Source: an uncultured SAR116 cluster alpha proteobacterium
GTDB lineage: Bacteria; Pseudomonadota; Alphaproteobacteria; Puniceispirillales; GCA-002684695
Direction of reading: 5' to 3'
DNA length: 64,000 nucleotides
Assembly: GCA_902612965.1 (NCBI GenBank)
Contig: CACMFN010000003.1
Location: 62,001 to 126,000, forward strand
The notes under the pieces are model-generated. The model saw only the letters and a list, made by a program, of their open reading frames with translations, searched no databases and was not told the origin of the DNA. Of the stretch, positions 9,975-22,709 are shown piece after piece. The position numbers and the translations under genes were made by a program. Numbering within the stretch: the first letter of the stretch is position 1; every line of letters begins with the position of its first letter.

Positions 9975-11750
9975 ATGGAAGGTAATACAGAAACTAACTT
10001 AACCATGAGTGGGGCAGACGCAATACTTAGGGTTTTAGAAGAACAAGGTGTTGAAGTCATTTTTGGTTATCCAGGTGGAGCCATTTTGCCAATTTATGAT
10101 TCATTGTTTAAATCTAACAGTATAAAGCATATACTTGTTAGACATGAACAAGCTGCTGTGCATGCAGCTGAAGGTTATGCGAGATCAACCGGAAAAGTTG
10201 GAGTTGTATTAGTTACGTCTGGCCCAGGTGCCACCAATGCAGTCACAGGTTTAACTGACGCTTTAATGGACTCTGTTCCAATAGTTTGTTTGTCAGGGCA
10301 AGTCCCAACTCATTTAATAGGAAATGATGCCTTCCAAGAAGCTGATACAACTGGGATAACTAGACCATGCACTAAGCATAACTATCTGGTTAAGGAAAGT
10401 GAAAAATTATGTTCAACACTACATGAAGCCTTCCATGTGGCACGCTCTGGAAGGCCTGGACCTGTGGTAGTTGATTTGCCAAAAGATATTCAATTATCAG
10501 AGTGCGAATATATTAATAGACAGGACAGACATGGAAGAAGGTATAAGCCAATTATGAATCCTGAGAAAAATAAGATTATTGAGGTAGCTAAACTTCTTAT
10601 AAATGCTAAGAAACCAATAATTTATGGGGGTGGTGGAATTATTAATTCAGGACCAGAAGCCTCAAATTTATTAAGAGAATTAGTTGAATTAGTTGAAATT
10701 CCTACTACTCTTACATTAATGGGTCTTGGTGCTTTACCTCATGATAACAAGTTTTTTTTAGGAATGCTTGGAATGCATGGCACTTATGAAGCAAATCTTT
10801 CTATGTATAATTGTGATGTTATGCTCAATATTGGTGCCAGGTTTGATGACAGGATTACAGGAAATCTTAAAGAATTTTCACCTAACTCAAAAAAAATTCA
10901 TATTGATATAGATCCATCTTCTATTAATAAGTCAGTTCCTGTTGATATTCCTATAATTTCAGATGCTGGTAGTGCATTAAAAGAATTAATATATGAATTA
11001 AAAAAATTAAAATTTAAAAACTCTGAAAATAGAATAGGAGTTTGGCTAAGGCAGATAAATGAATGGAGATCTAGAAAATGCCTAGATTTCAATCAAACAG
11101 GAAAGATTATAAAGCCACAATACGCAATTAAAAGACTTTTTGAAAAAACCAAAAACATTGAAACATATATAACAACAGAAGTTGGTCAGCATCAGATGTG
11201 GGCTGCCCAATATTATGGTTTTTCAAAGCCTAACAGATGGATGACGTCTGGTGGATTAGGAACTATGGGTTATGGATTACCTTCCGCTATGGGTGTTCAA
11301 ATTGCACACCCAGAAAAACTTGTCATTGATATTTCAGGTGAGGCTTCTTTTCTGATGAATATGCAAGAATTATCTACACTTAAGCAATATAAATTACCTG
11401 TCAAAGTTTTTATAATAAATAACCAATGGATGGGTATGGTTAGGCAATGGCAACAACTAATCCATGGAGGAAGATATTCAGAAAGTTATACAGATTCTTT
11501 GCCTGACTTTAAGTCTCTTGCAGAGTCTTTTGGGCTTGAAGGGTTGAGAGCAGAAAATGTTGATCAACTAGATGGTGTTATAGATCAAATGATGGAATCT
11601 AAATCTGCAGTTTTATGTGACATACAAGTTGCCAAAGAAGAAAATTGCTTTCCTATGATACCCTCAGGTGCTGCCCATTATGATATGCTCTTAGGCCCAG
11701 AAGATAAACAAAACAAAAAAGTTTCAAAAGATGGCTTGGCATTGGTTTAA
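9975..11750 (+). CDS. ilvB: Acetolactate synthase large subunit
   Basis: GADAILRVLEEQGVEVIFGYPGGAILPIYD...RHEQAAVHAAEGYARSTGKVGV; TPP enzyme; followed by small subunit and ilvC. Confidence 0.97.
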   Translation: MEGNTETNLTMSGADAILRVLEEQGVEVIFGYPGGAILPIYDSLFKSNSIKHILVRHEQAAVHAAEGYARSTGKVGVVLVTSGPGATNAVTGLTDALMDSVPIVCLSGQVPTHLIGNDAFQEADTTGITRPCTKHNYLVKESEKLCSTLHEAFHVARSGRPGPVVVDLPKDIQLSECEYINRQDRHGRRYKPIMNPEKNKIIEVAKLLINAKKPIIYGGGGIINSGPEASNLLRELVELVEIPTTLTLMGLGALPHDNKFFLGMLGMHGTYEANLSMYNCDVMLNIGARFDDRITGNLKEFSPNSKKIHIDIDPSSINKSVPVDIPIISDAGSALKELIYELKKLKFKNSENRIGVWLRQINEWRSRKCLDFNQTGKIIKPQYAIKRLFEKTKNIETYITTEVGQHQMWAAQYYGFSKPNRWMTSGGLGTMGYGLPSAMGVQIAHPEKLVIDISGEASFLMNMQELSTLKQYKLPVKVFIINNQWMGMVRQWQQLIHGGRYSESYTDSLPDFKSLAESFGLEGLRAENVDQLDGVIDQMMESKSAVLCDIQVAKEENCFPMIPSGAAHYDMLLGPEDKQNKKVSKDGLALV

Positions 11751-11753
11751 TAG

Positions 11754-12296
11754 GTGACATTTATGTCTCAAAATCAAGAAATTAGATGTACACTTTCTGT
11801 ATTGGTTGATAATGAACCAGGGGTTTTGGCAAGAGTAATAGGCCTTTTTTCAGGGCGTGGTTATAATATTGAAAGTTTAACTGTAGCTGAAATAGATACA
11901 AAAGTTTCTATTTCTAGGATTTCAATAGTTACGTGTGGAACTCCGATGGTAATTGAGCAAATTAAAGCTCAATTAAGGAGATTAGTCCCTGTTCATGATG
12001 TAGATGATCTCTCAGACAATTCAATACACGTAGAACGTGAATTAGCTTTAGTAAAGATAGTTAATACAGGTTCAAATAGAATTGAGGCTCTTAGAATAGC
12101 TCAATCATTTAGAGCTCACACAGTAGATAGCACACTTGATTCATTTGTATTTGAAATTACTGGCACTTCTTCAAAATTAGCAGCCTTTATAAATTTGATG
12201 AAGGCAATAGGTGACGTAGAGATTGCTAGATCTGGTGTTTGCGCAATGTCTAGAGGAAAAATTTCTAATTTAAAGCAACGTGATGATATGCTTTAA
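11754..12296 (+). CDS. ilvH: Acetolactate synthase small subunit
   Basis: ACT-domain protein: LSVLVDNEPGVLARVIGLFSGRGYNIESLTVAE. Confidence 0.97.
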   Translation: MTFMSQNQEIRCTLSVLVDNEPGVLARVIGLFSGRGYNIESLTVAEIDTKVSISRISIVTCGTPMVIEQIKAQLRRLVPVHDVDDLSDNSIHVERELALVKIVNTGSNRIEALRIAQSFRAHTVDSTLDSFVFEITGTSSKLAAFINLMKAIGDVEIARSGVCAMSRGKISNLKQRDDML

Positions 12297-12381
12297 ATTT
12301 TATCTTTACGTAGGTTGAGCCTGAATATATAAATGGTCTCATCAGAAGTTTGCACTGATTTTTGATTTAATATTATTTTAG

Positions 12382-13413
<1,032 letters not shown>

Positions 13414-13427
13414 AATTTAAAACATAA

Positions 13428-14504
<1,077 letters not shown>

Positions 14505-14531
14505 TAGACAATTATTTATTGATTTGTAAAT

Positions 14532-15470
14532 ATGAATCAAAAAAGAAAATTTGAAAATAAAAAAGTTTTTTTAATAAATAATGCTGGCCAAAAATCATTA
14601 TATATTGGACTTTTAGTTTTAACTTTCCTTATTTTATTAATTGGAAAAGCAGATTTAGCTTTTGTAAATCGTGTAAGTATTATTATTTCTGATTTATCAG
14701 CACCTGCAATCTCTTCTATTTCAAAGCAAACTAAAATTATAGGCAACTCATTTAATTACTTAAAAAACACAACTTCAATTAGGGAAGAAAATAAAAATTT
14801 ATTTACAGAGAATATAAGATTAAAGAAATTTGAAATTTTATCAAAAATCTATGAAAATGAAAATATACTTCTTAAAAACCAATTAAATTTAATTCCACAA
14901 AATTACAATAACTTTATTACTGTAAAGGCTATAAACGCACCTGGTAATATATTTTCTCATTCTTTATTATTAAATGCTGGACGAAAAGATGGTGTAGAAA
15001 AAGGCAATGCAGTTTTGTTTAATGGGGTTTTCATTGGGCAAGTTATTAGAGTTGGTGAAAACTCATCTAGAGTTTTGCTTATTTCAGACGTAAATTCAAT
15101 GATACCTGTTGTTGTTTCTAATAATCGTATTCCTTCAATTTTAACAGGTGAGAATTTAATTTTACCTTCATTGAAATTTTTGCCTAATAATGTTAAATTA
15201 ACAGATGGATCTGTAGTACAAACTTCTGGTCATGGTGGTTTGCTACCTTCGGGACTGCCTATAGGTACGGTAGTAAAAAATGCTTCAGATAGATATTTTG
15301 TGAAACCTTCAATTGATTTAAACTTAATAGATTATGTTCAGATTTTATTATGGCAAGCAGAAGGGATAAATCTTAAAAAAAGAAATTCAGAAATAATATA
15401 TAAACCAGTTAGTCCTGAAAAAGACTTAAAGCTTTTTGAGGGGGTTACTAGTAGAGGCAATATCAATTGA
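14532..15470 (+). CDS. mreC: Rod shape-determining protein MreC
   Basis: Single TM plus MreC beta domain (GVFIGQVIRVGENSSRVLLISDVNSMIPV); between mreB and mreD. Confidence 0.93.
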   Translation: MNQKRKFENKKVFLINNAGQKSLYIGLLVLTFLILLIGKADLAFVNRVSIIISDLSAPAISSISKQTKIIGNSFNYLKNTTSIREENKNLFTENIRLKKFEILSKIYENENILLKNQLNLIPQNYNNFITVKAINAPGNIFSHSLLLNAGRKDGVEKGNAVLFNGVFIGQVIRVGENSSRVLLISDVNSMIPVVVSNNRIPSILTGENLILPSLKFLPNNVKLTDGSVVQTSGHGGLLPSGLPIGTVVKNASDRYFVKPSIDLNLIDYVQILLWQAEGINLKKRNSEIIYKPVSPEKDLKLFEGVTSRGNIN

Positions 15471-15991
15471 TGTTAGATAACATTGAAAGAACTTTCCCAT
15501 CTAAATATCAATTAATTTTTATAAAATTAATATTATCTATATTAATAATTATTTTTGAAATTTCCTTAAGTCAAATTCATTTTTTATATCAAAAAACACC
15601 ATATATTTTGTATACATTCATTTATTTTTGGTTTTTAGAAATAGGGTTAATGAGTTATTGGGTTTATTTTTTTATTGGACTATTTTACGACTTGATATTT
15701 GGAAATAATTTAGGCTTATCAACAATTTGTATACTATTATTAGTACCAATTTTGACTTTGACACACCCACATGTCAAAAATTTTGATTACACAAAAAGGT
15801 TCCTTTCTTTTACAATTTTTATGACTTTATTATTGAGTTTAAAAACTACTGTCTTTTTTATATTATTTTTTAAAATGCCTGAAATTGAATTTATAATTTT
15901 TCAAATTTTTATAACATTAATTTTTTATCCATTATTATTTCTTTTTTTTAATCCAGTTAGTAAACTTATAAATTTAATTGTAAGAGTGTAA
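15467..15991 (+). CDS. mreD: Rod shape-determining protein MreD
   Basis: Small polytopic membrane protein in the conserved mreBCD-mrdA-rodA order. Confidence 0.8.
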   Translation: MMLDNIERTFPSKYQLIFIKLILSILIIIFEISLSQIHFLYQKTPYILYTFIYFWFLEIGLMSYWVYFFIGLFYDLIFGNNLGLSTICILLLVPILTLTHPHVKNFDYTKRFLSFTIFMTLLLSLKTTVFFILFFKMPEIEFIIFQIFITLIFYPLLFLFFNPVSKLINLIVRV

Positions 15992-17994
15992 TGAAGAAAA
16001 AAAAAATATTAATTGAAGAACAAATGCTTTCCTTTTCGAGAAGGGCTTTATTAATTGGAGGACTACAAATTGGAGCATTAGGGTTAATAGTTAAACATTT
16101 ATATGAAATTCAGGTAATTGACTCACAGAAATACTTATCTTTATCAGATAGCAATCGGTTTAATTTTTCATTAATTCCATCATCAAGGGGGTCAATTTTT
16201 GATAGAAAAGGGAGAATATTAGCAACTAATACAGGATCATTCGATATAGAAATTGTGCCTGAATGGTCTCGAGACATACAAGCAACACTTTATAATTTAA
16301 CAAAATATATTTCTATAGATGAAGATGAAATTAAAACGATTTTAAATCTTGCCAAAAAGCAAAAATCATTTATTCCAATAACAGTAAAAAGTAATATTGA
16401 TAGACAAACAGTATCGAGAATTGCTGTCAATGTGCCTTATCTTCCTGGAGTAAGCATAGAAAGAAATGAAAGAAGAATCTTTCCTCAAGGAAGTCTCGCT
16501 GTACATGTTACAGGCTATGTTGGCCGGGTTTCAAAGTCAGAACAAAATAAAAATTCTCCTGAATTATTTTTACCAGGCTTCAGAATAGGTAAATCAGGTA
16601 TTGAATTACAATATGATATTGATATGAGAGGGTTACCTGGAACTAAAAGAGTTGAGGTAAACTCTTTGGGAAAAGTTATAAAATCCTCTATTGAGAAAGA
16701 CACAATCAAAGGAAAAAATATAAATCTCAGTTTAGATATTCATTTACAAACTTTTGCCCTCAGAAGACTTCAAGCTGGTAATGATAAATTAATAAGTATT
16801 AACGAAACTAAAGCAAAAAAAGTTCTAGATAAAAGTAAATCACTTGCATGGCAGCTTAAAGACGACAGAAATCATATAAATCAGAACCACAATGGTGATT
16901 ATGTTTTGCCAGAATCAGGATCTGTTGTTGTTATGGATATAAATACTGGAGAAGTAGTAGTTTCAGTATCTGCTCCAACTTATGATCCAAACAAATTTGA
17001 CCCTGGTATTTCAACAGCGGACTGGCAAATGTTATCTAATCATCCAAGAAATCCTTTAATTAATAAAACAATCTCTGGACAATACCCACCTGGGTCAACT
17101 TTTAAAATGATGGTTGGATTAGCTGCTCTTGAAACAGGAGTAATTTCCTCGAAAACAAAATCTTTTTGTTCTGGTCATATTGAGATTGGGGATATGAAAT
17201 TTCATTGCTGGCATAAACACGGTCATGGTGCTGTTGACTTATTGGATGCAATTGCACAATCTTGTGATGTTTTCTTTTATGAGATTGCTCTTAAGACAGG
17301 TATAAACAATATTGCAAAAATAAGTAGAGAGTTTGGATTAGGTTTGCCCACAGGTATAAATCTACCAGGTGAGAAATCGGGATTGATACCTGATAGAAAA
17401 TGGAAACTTGACGTTAAAAAGCAGGTTTGGAGACCTGGCGAGACAATTATTGCAGGTATTGGCCAAGGATATGTTCTTGCAACTCCAATACAATTAGCAT
17501 TAATGACAGCCAGAATTGCTAATGGAGGGAAAAAAATAAAGCCAACATTGTTGAAATCACCAATATTACAAGCATCAAACGCCAACTCTGTTAAAGTTTC
17601 TGAAAAGAACCTAAATATAATTAAAAGGGCTATGGAAAAGGTCTCTTTAGACGAGTTTGGAACTGGAAGGAATTTTCGTCTTGGTATTAAAGGTGTTGAA
17701 ATGGCTGGAAAAACAGGCACAGTTCAAGTTAGAAGGATTTCTACTAAAGAAAGAGAAAGTGAAGAAGGTGTAATAAAAAATGAAGATAGAATTTGGGAGT
17801 GGAGAGATCATGCACTGTATGTTGGATATGCTCCAATGGATAAACCAAGATATGCAATTTCAGTTATAGTTGAACATGGTGGGAGCGGTTCTAGCAAAGC
17901 TGGGCCTATTGCAAGAGATATTATGGAAGCCACACTAACAGATGATCCTACGAAATTTATTCCAAAAAATCCCATAAAAAAACCACTTATATAA
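15991..17994 (+). CDS. mrdA: Penicillin-binding protein 2
   Basis: PSSRGSIFDRKGRILATN...GQYPPGSTFKMMVGLAALE (SxxK)...AGKTGTVQV (KTG). Confidence 0.95.
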   Translation: MKKKKILIEEQMLSFSRRALLIGGLQIGALGLIVKHLYEIQVIDSQKYLSLSDSNRFNFSLIPSSRGSIFDRKGRILATNTGSFDIEIVPEWSRDIQATLYNLTKYISIDEDEIKTILNLAKKQKSFIPITVKSNIDRQTVSRIAVNVPYLPGVSIERNERRIFPQGSLAVHVTGYVGRVSKSEQNKNSPELFLPGFRIGKSGIELQYDIDMRGLPGTKRVEVNSLGKVIKSSIEKDTIKGKNINLSLDIHLQTFALRRLQAGNDKLISINETKAKKVLDKSKSLAWQLKDDRNHINQNHNGDYVLPESGSVVVMDINTGEVVVSVSAPTYDPNKFDPGISTADWQMLSNHPRNPLINKTISGQYPPGSTFKMMVGLAALETGVISSKTKSFCSGHIEIGDMKFHCWHKHGHGAVDLLDAIAQSCDVFFYEIALKTGINNIAKISREFGLGLPTGINLPGEKSGLIPDRKWKLDVKKQVWRPGETIIAGIGQGYVLATPIQLALMTARIANGGKKIKPTLLKSPILQASNANSVKVSEKNLNIIKRAMEKVSLDEFGTGRNFRLGIKGVEMAGKTGTVQVRRISTKERESEEGVIKNEDRIWEWRDHALYVGYAPMDKPRYAISVIVEHGGSGSSKAGPIARDIMEATLTDDPTKFIPKNPIKKPLI

Positions 17995-18003
17995 ATTAAA
18001 TTA

Positions 18004-19113
18004 ATGGAAAACTTATCAATACTTAGAAAAATCTTAAAATTTGATTGGTTGTTTATATTTATGATTATTTTATTGGTTTGTATTGGCTGTCTTTCATTAT
18101 ATTCTGCTGCTGGAGGAGATTGGAACCCGTGGGCAAGCAGACATTTTCAAAGATCAATTATCGGGTTTTCTCTAGCTTTTGTAATAGCAATTACAGATAT
18201 AAAAATAATTTATAAGTATGCTTGGTTTCCTTTTATAATTTCAATTATTTTACTTTTAATTTTATACATTACTTCAAATCAGGGTGTAAACCGATGGCTT
18301 GATTTAGGTGCAATCAAAATCCAACCCTCAGAAATAGCTAAGATATCTATTATTTTAGCTTTAGCTAGGTACTTTCATGATATTAATATTAGAGATTACG
18401 GAAAGGTGTTGTATTCAATTTTTGCTCTCTTAATTGCAATGCCCATAATTATTTTGACAGTAATTCAACCAGATCTTGGGACTGCAGTTATGCAAATGCT
18501 TATTGTAGCTGTTATTATTTTTCTAGCTGGATTGAGAATTTGGTTATTAATTCTATCATTAGGTGCATTTATTGCATCCATGCCATTGATCTGGTTTAAC
18601 CTGCACGATTACCAAAAGCAAAGAATTTTAACCCATCTTGATCCATCTTTAGATAGTTTAGGTGCAGGATATCACATTAATCAGTCAAAAATTGCCCTTG
18701 GTTCAGGAGGTGTTTTTGGAAAGGGTTTCTTGCACGGTAGCCAAAGCCATCTTGACTTTTTACCAGAGAAACAGACAGATTTTATTTTTACCATGATTGG
18801 CGAAGAATTTGGCCTTGCTGGAACTTTATTTGTTTTAATGATCTTTGTTTTAATTATGTTGTATAGTACGATTATCTCTTTTCTTCAATCTTCACAATTT
18901 TCTAGATTGCTATGCAGTGGAATTGTTTTCATGCTTTTTAGTTATGTTTTTGTAAATGTAGGTATGGTATCAGGGTTGTTACCTGTTGTTGGCGCACCAT
19001 TACCATTAATATCATATGGTGGGTCAAGTATGCTTACTATATTCATTTCATTTGGTATTATTCTGTCAGCGTCCATTCATAGATTTGATAAAATTGAAAT
19101 CAAAAATTACTAA
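18004..19113 (+). CDS. rodA: Rod shape-determining protein RodA (SEDS family)
   Basis: SEDS polytopic protein; QPDLGTAV, FLPEKQTDFIFTMIGEEFG, LPLISYGGSS. Confidence 0.95.
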   Translation: MENLSILRKILKFDWLFIFMIILLVCIGCLSLYSAAGGDWNPWASRHFQRSIIGFSLAFVIAITDIKIIYKYAWFPFIISIILLLILYITSNQGVNRWLDLGAIKIQPSEIAKISIILALARYFHDINIRDYGKVLYSIFALLIAMPIIILTVIQPDLGTAVMQMLIVAVIIFLAGLRIWLLILSLGAFIASMPLIWFNLHDYQKQRILTHLDPSLDSLGAGYHINQSKIALGSGGVFGKGFLHGSQSHLDFLPEKQTDFIFTMIGEEFGLAGTLFVLMIFVLIMLYSTIISFLQSSQFSRLLCSGIVFMLFSYVFVNVGMVSGLLPVVGAPLPLISYGGSSMLTIFISFGIILSASIHRFDKIEIKNY

Positions 19114-19118
19114 AAAAT

Positions 19119-19991
19119 TTAATAATCAAATTTTGTTGTTTTATATCCTTTATATTTACTAGTAGAAATTTCCAATGTGAAGCCATCTAAACTTGATTTC
19201 TTATCAAAGCCTTTTCCTATTGAGGTTACATATATACTTTGAAGTTTATTGCCACCAAAAACAATTTTAGTTGGCTTTTCGACAGGTACTGGAATAACAG
19301 TATCAATTTCACCATTTGAAGTAAACCGGTAGATTTCAGACCCCTCAATACCTGCAACCCAATAATAATCATTTGCATCCACAGTAGCTCCGTCAGGGCG
19401 TCCTTTTAGATTAAATGTTGTTGAAAAAACTTTCTTATTAGATGGTATACCATTTTCTAAATCATAGTCTAGACACCATATTGTTTGAATGTCTTTTCCG
19501 GTATCAGCATAATACATTCTTGTTCCTAATTTATTAAATGCTATACCATTAGAGGTATAGATTTTATTAAAAAATTTTTTAACTTGTCTATCTGGAGAAA
19601 TACAGTAAATAGAACCGTTCTGTTTTTTTGTATTTCCTTCACTTGTCATTGTGCCTACCCAAAATCTTCCTTTGGGATCAGTTGTACCATCATTAATCCT
19701 ATTTTCTAATGGTTCGTCTTTTAAATCAACAAACTTACTCAGATTTTGGGTCAATGGGTTATACATATAAAAACTAAGATCTAATCCAATTAAAAAATCA
19801 CCATTTTTGCATGGTGCAAAACATCCTAATTTTCCATTAAACTTTTTATATGTTTCTTTTTGGGTTTTAAGATTAAAGCTAAATAATTTACCCTCTAAAA
19901 TGTCAGTCCAGTGGAGGAGCATATTATCATCATCCCACCAAACACCCTCTCCGAGCTGATTTTTAAAGTTTGAAACTTTAGTTATTTTCAT
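19119..19991 (-). CDS. SMP-30/gluconolactonase/LRE family protein
   Basis: LGEGVWWDDDNMLLHWTDI...RINDGTTDPKGRFWVGTM...SNGIAFN...YYADTG...RPDGATVDANDYYWVA. Confidence 0.9.
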   Translation of the reverse strand: MKITKVSNFKNQLGEGVWWDDDNMLLHWTDILEGKLFSFNLKTQKETYKKFNGKLGCFAPCKNGDFLIGLDLSFYMYNPLTQNLSKFVDLKDEPLENRINDGTTDPKGRFWVGTMTSEGNTKKQNGSIYCISPDRQVKKFFNKIYTSNGIAFNKLGTRMYYADTGKDIQTIWCLDYDLENGIPSNKKVFSTTFNLKGRPDGATVDANDYYWVAGIEGSEIYRFTSNGEIDTVIPVPVEKPTKIVFGGNKLQSIYVTSIGKGFDKKSSLDGFTLEISTSKYKGYKTTKFDY

Positions 19992-20059
19992 AAAATTTCT
20001 ATTGAGTATTAATCTATCAATACTATATAATAATTATTATTTAATGATATGATTTTTAA

Positions 20060-21310
20060 ATGTTTGAATCCTTTTTTCCTAAACCGAAGCTTTTTTTATT
20101 TACCTTAATTATATGGGTTGCATTTGTAATAGCTGTTTATTACTTGATAGGTAGAAATATTGCTGAGCTATTGGGCTTCAATTTTTCACCAGACGATGCA
20201 GAAACAGTTATTGGATTAGGCTATTTTATAACACCTGAATTTTTATGGTTTGATTTATATTATATTTTATCTACTCTAATTTTTTATATTTTTTGGGCTA
20301 GGTATTCACCTCATAAATGGCAGGTATGGTCCATACTTGGATCATCACTTCTTATACTTATGGCTTATATGACAGTCCAAGTTTCAGTTGTAATCAATGC
20401 TTGGTATGGCCCTTTCTATAATGATGTTCAAACTGCTCTCGGTGGTAATGGTGAAATTTCTGCATCTGATTTATATGGGCATATTCTTGTATTTTGTATA
20501 ATTGTATTCCCTTACATAATTTTTGTTCCGTTTAAGTTTTTTTTCACATCTCATTATATTTTTAGGTGGCGGAATGCAATGAATGATTTCTATACCTCAA
20601 AATGGGAAAAAGTTAGAGGTATTGAAGGTGCTTCTCAGCGAGTACAGGAAGACACAATGAGATTTTCTGCAATTATGCAAGGCCTTGGTGTGTCAATGAT
20701 AGATTCAGTAATGACATTAATTTCTTTTTTACCAGTTTTGTTAGCATTATCTGTTCATGTTCAAGATGTCCCAATTTTAGGAAGTATCCCATTCCCACTC
20801 GTTTCTTTAGCTATTTTCTGGTCTATTTTTGGAACTTTTGTATTAATTTTTGCTGGTATTAAATTACCAGGTTTAGAATTTAAAAACCAGCGAGTTGAGG
20901 CTGCGTTCAGAAAGGAACTCGTCCTTGGAGAGGACACAAACACAAAAGCCGATCCTCCAACATTAGTTGAACTATTTAATAATGTAAGACGAAATTATTT
21001 TAGAATTTACTTTCATTATGCTTATTTTAATTTGGCGAGATATTTATATTTGCAAGCTGATAATATAATCGTTTATATGTTTCTAATACCCACTATCGTA
21101 AGTGGTAAGATAACACTAGGAATTATGAACCAAATACTTAGGGCTTTTGGTCAAGTTGCAAGTTCATTTCAATTCTTGGTAAACTCATGGACAACAATTA
21201 TTGATTTGATTTCAGTTTATAAAAGATTGCAAGCATTTGAAGCATCAATTTATGATCGCGAATTACCTAAAATTGATCAAGAATTTATTATAACTCAAAG
21301 AGAAGATTAA
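20060..21310 (+). CDS. sbmA: SbmA/BacA-like peptide transporter
   Basis: MFESFFPKPKLFL...VVINAWYGPFYNDVQTAL...YIFRWRNAMNDFYTSKWEKVRGIEGASQRVQEDTMRFS matches the SbmA/BacA TM family. Confidence 0.9.
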   Translation: MFESFFPKPKLFLFTLIIWVAFVIAVYYLIGRNIAELLGFNFSPDDAETVIGLGYFITPEFLWFDLYYILSTLIFYIFWARYSPHKWQVWSILGSSLLILMAYMTVQVSVVINAWYGPFYNDVQTALGGNGEISASDLYGHILVFCIIVFPYIIFVPFKFFFTSHYIFRWRNAMNDFYTSKWEKVRGIEGASQRVQEDTMRFSAIMQGLGVSMIDSVMTLISFLPVLLALSVHVQDVPILGSIPFPLVSLAIFWSIFGTFVLIFAGIKLPGLEFKNQRVEAAFRKELVLGEDTNTKADPPTLVELFNNVRRNYFRIYFHYAYFNLARYLYLQADNIIVYMFLIPTIVSGKITLGIMNQILRAFGQVASSFQFLVNSWTTIIDLISVYKRLQAFEASIYDRELPKIDQEFIITQRED

Positions 21311-21322
21311 ATTTTTTTCAAA

Positions 21323-22615
21323 TTAATTTTTTTTTCTTCTTTTAAATTCTTTTTGTTTCGATCGTTCAACTGCTATTAAATTTTCTTCTACGTCTTTTGT
21401 TAAAGTGCTTCCTGCTCCAACTATAGAATTATCTTTAATATTAATTGGTGCAACTAAAGCCACATTAGATCCTATGAAAACGTGGTTTCCAATATTTGTT
21501 TTATGTTTTTGTTCTCCGTCATAGTTACATGTAATAGTTCCGGCCCCAATATTACTACTTGTGCCTATTGTAGTGTCTCCAATATAAGTTAAATGATTGA
21601 CCTTTGAGTTATCATTGATTTTAGATTTTTTAATTTCAACAAAATTCCCAATTTTTACATTTTCCAAAATTTCAGTTTCAGGTCTTACTCTGGCGAACGG
21701 TCCAATTGAGCATTTTCTGCCAATAAAGCAATCTTCAAGATAAGAAAAAGATTTAATAATTGTTTTACTCTGTATTTCTACATTTGCTCCTATAAAAACA
21801 TTCGGTTCTATTGTGACGTCTTTTTGGATTTTAGATGAGGCATCAATATATACTGATTTGGGGTCAAGCATCGTAACACCATTTTTCATGTGTTGTGTTC
21901 TTAATCTGTTTTGAATAATTAATTCAGCTTGTGATAAATCTTCTCTATCATTAATGCCTATTAAATCTTCTTCAGAACTTGATACTAAGCCAACTTTGGA
22001 ACCATCTTTTACACATATAGAAATAATATCAGTTAAAAAAAACTCTCCATTACTAGATTTCTTAACTTTATTTAGGTAGTTATAAATATCACAAGCTCTA
22101 CCTGCTAAAATACCTGAATTACACAAATTAATTTTTTTTGTTTTGTCATCTGTGTCAACTTCTTCAACTATTTTTATAACTTCATTTCCATTTTTAACTA
22201 TTCTTCCATAACCTTTAGGATTTGAAGCAAGAAACCCTAAAATTGAAATATCATAACCATTTTTGATTTGTGATATCATTTTTTTTATTTTATCTGAAGG
22301 CACAAAAGGTGTGTCAGCATAAGCAATAATTATTATTGACTCATGATTTTTAATCTTATCTTTTGTTAAGTTGACTGCATGTCCAGTTCCAAGTTGAGGC
22401 TCTTGAATGACATAATCAGTTGTCCCAATTGCTTTTATTAATTTTTCACTTTGATGCCCAAGAACGTATATTTTATTAGTTATCTTTACTTCATCTAATG
22501 AAACCTCTAACCAATTCATCAATGTCTTGCCTGCAATTCTATGCAATGGCTTTGGCAAATCAGAATTCATCCTTTTACCTTTTCCAGCAGCTAATATTAT
22601 TGCGACAACTTCCAT
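21323..22615 (-). CDS. glmU: Bifunctional UDP-N-acetylglucosamine pyrophosphorylase / glucosamine-1-P acetyltransferase
   Basis: AIILAAGKGKRMNSDLPKPLHRIAGK...QLGTGHA plus left-handed beta-helix repeats. Confidence 0.95.
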   Translation of the reverse strand: MEVVAIILAAGKGKRMNSDLPKPLHRIAGKTLMNWLEVSLDEVKITNKIYVLGHQSEKLIKAIGTTDYVIQEPQLGTGHAVNLTKDKIKNHESIIIIAYADTPFVPSDKIKKMISQIKNGYDISILGFLASNPKGYGRIVKNGNEVIKIVEEVDTDDKTKKINLCNSGILAGRACDIYNYLNKVKKSSNGEFFLTDIISICVKDGSKVGLVSSSEEDLIGINDREDLSQAELIIQNRLRTQHMKNGVTMLDPKSVYIDASSKIQKDVTIEPNVFIGANVEIQSKTIIKSFSYLEDCFIGRKCSIGPFARVRPETEILENVKIGNFVEIKKSKINDNSKVNHLTYIGDTTIGTSSNIGAGTITCNYDGEQKHKTNIGNHVFIGSNVALVAPINIKDNSIVGAGSTLTKDVEENLIAVERSKQKEFKRRKKN

Positions 22616-22709
22616 GATAAATATTCTATAGCATACTTGATATTTAGACTAGTAATATGATTGCTAAATCAGTCAAGATATGTTAATTCATCGCAAAAAT
22701 GTTGTTTTT

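Noticed and set aside
12341-12365. Possible attenuator or terminator before ilvC (ATCAG...CTGATTTTT)
   Set aside because: Only a 5-bp stem in AT-rich sequence; too weak to call.
17277-17720. Minus-strand ORF opposite mrdA
   Set aside because: Antisense shadow ORF.
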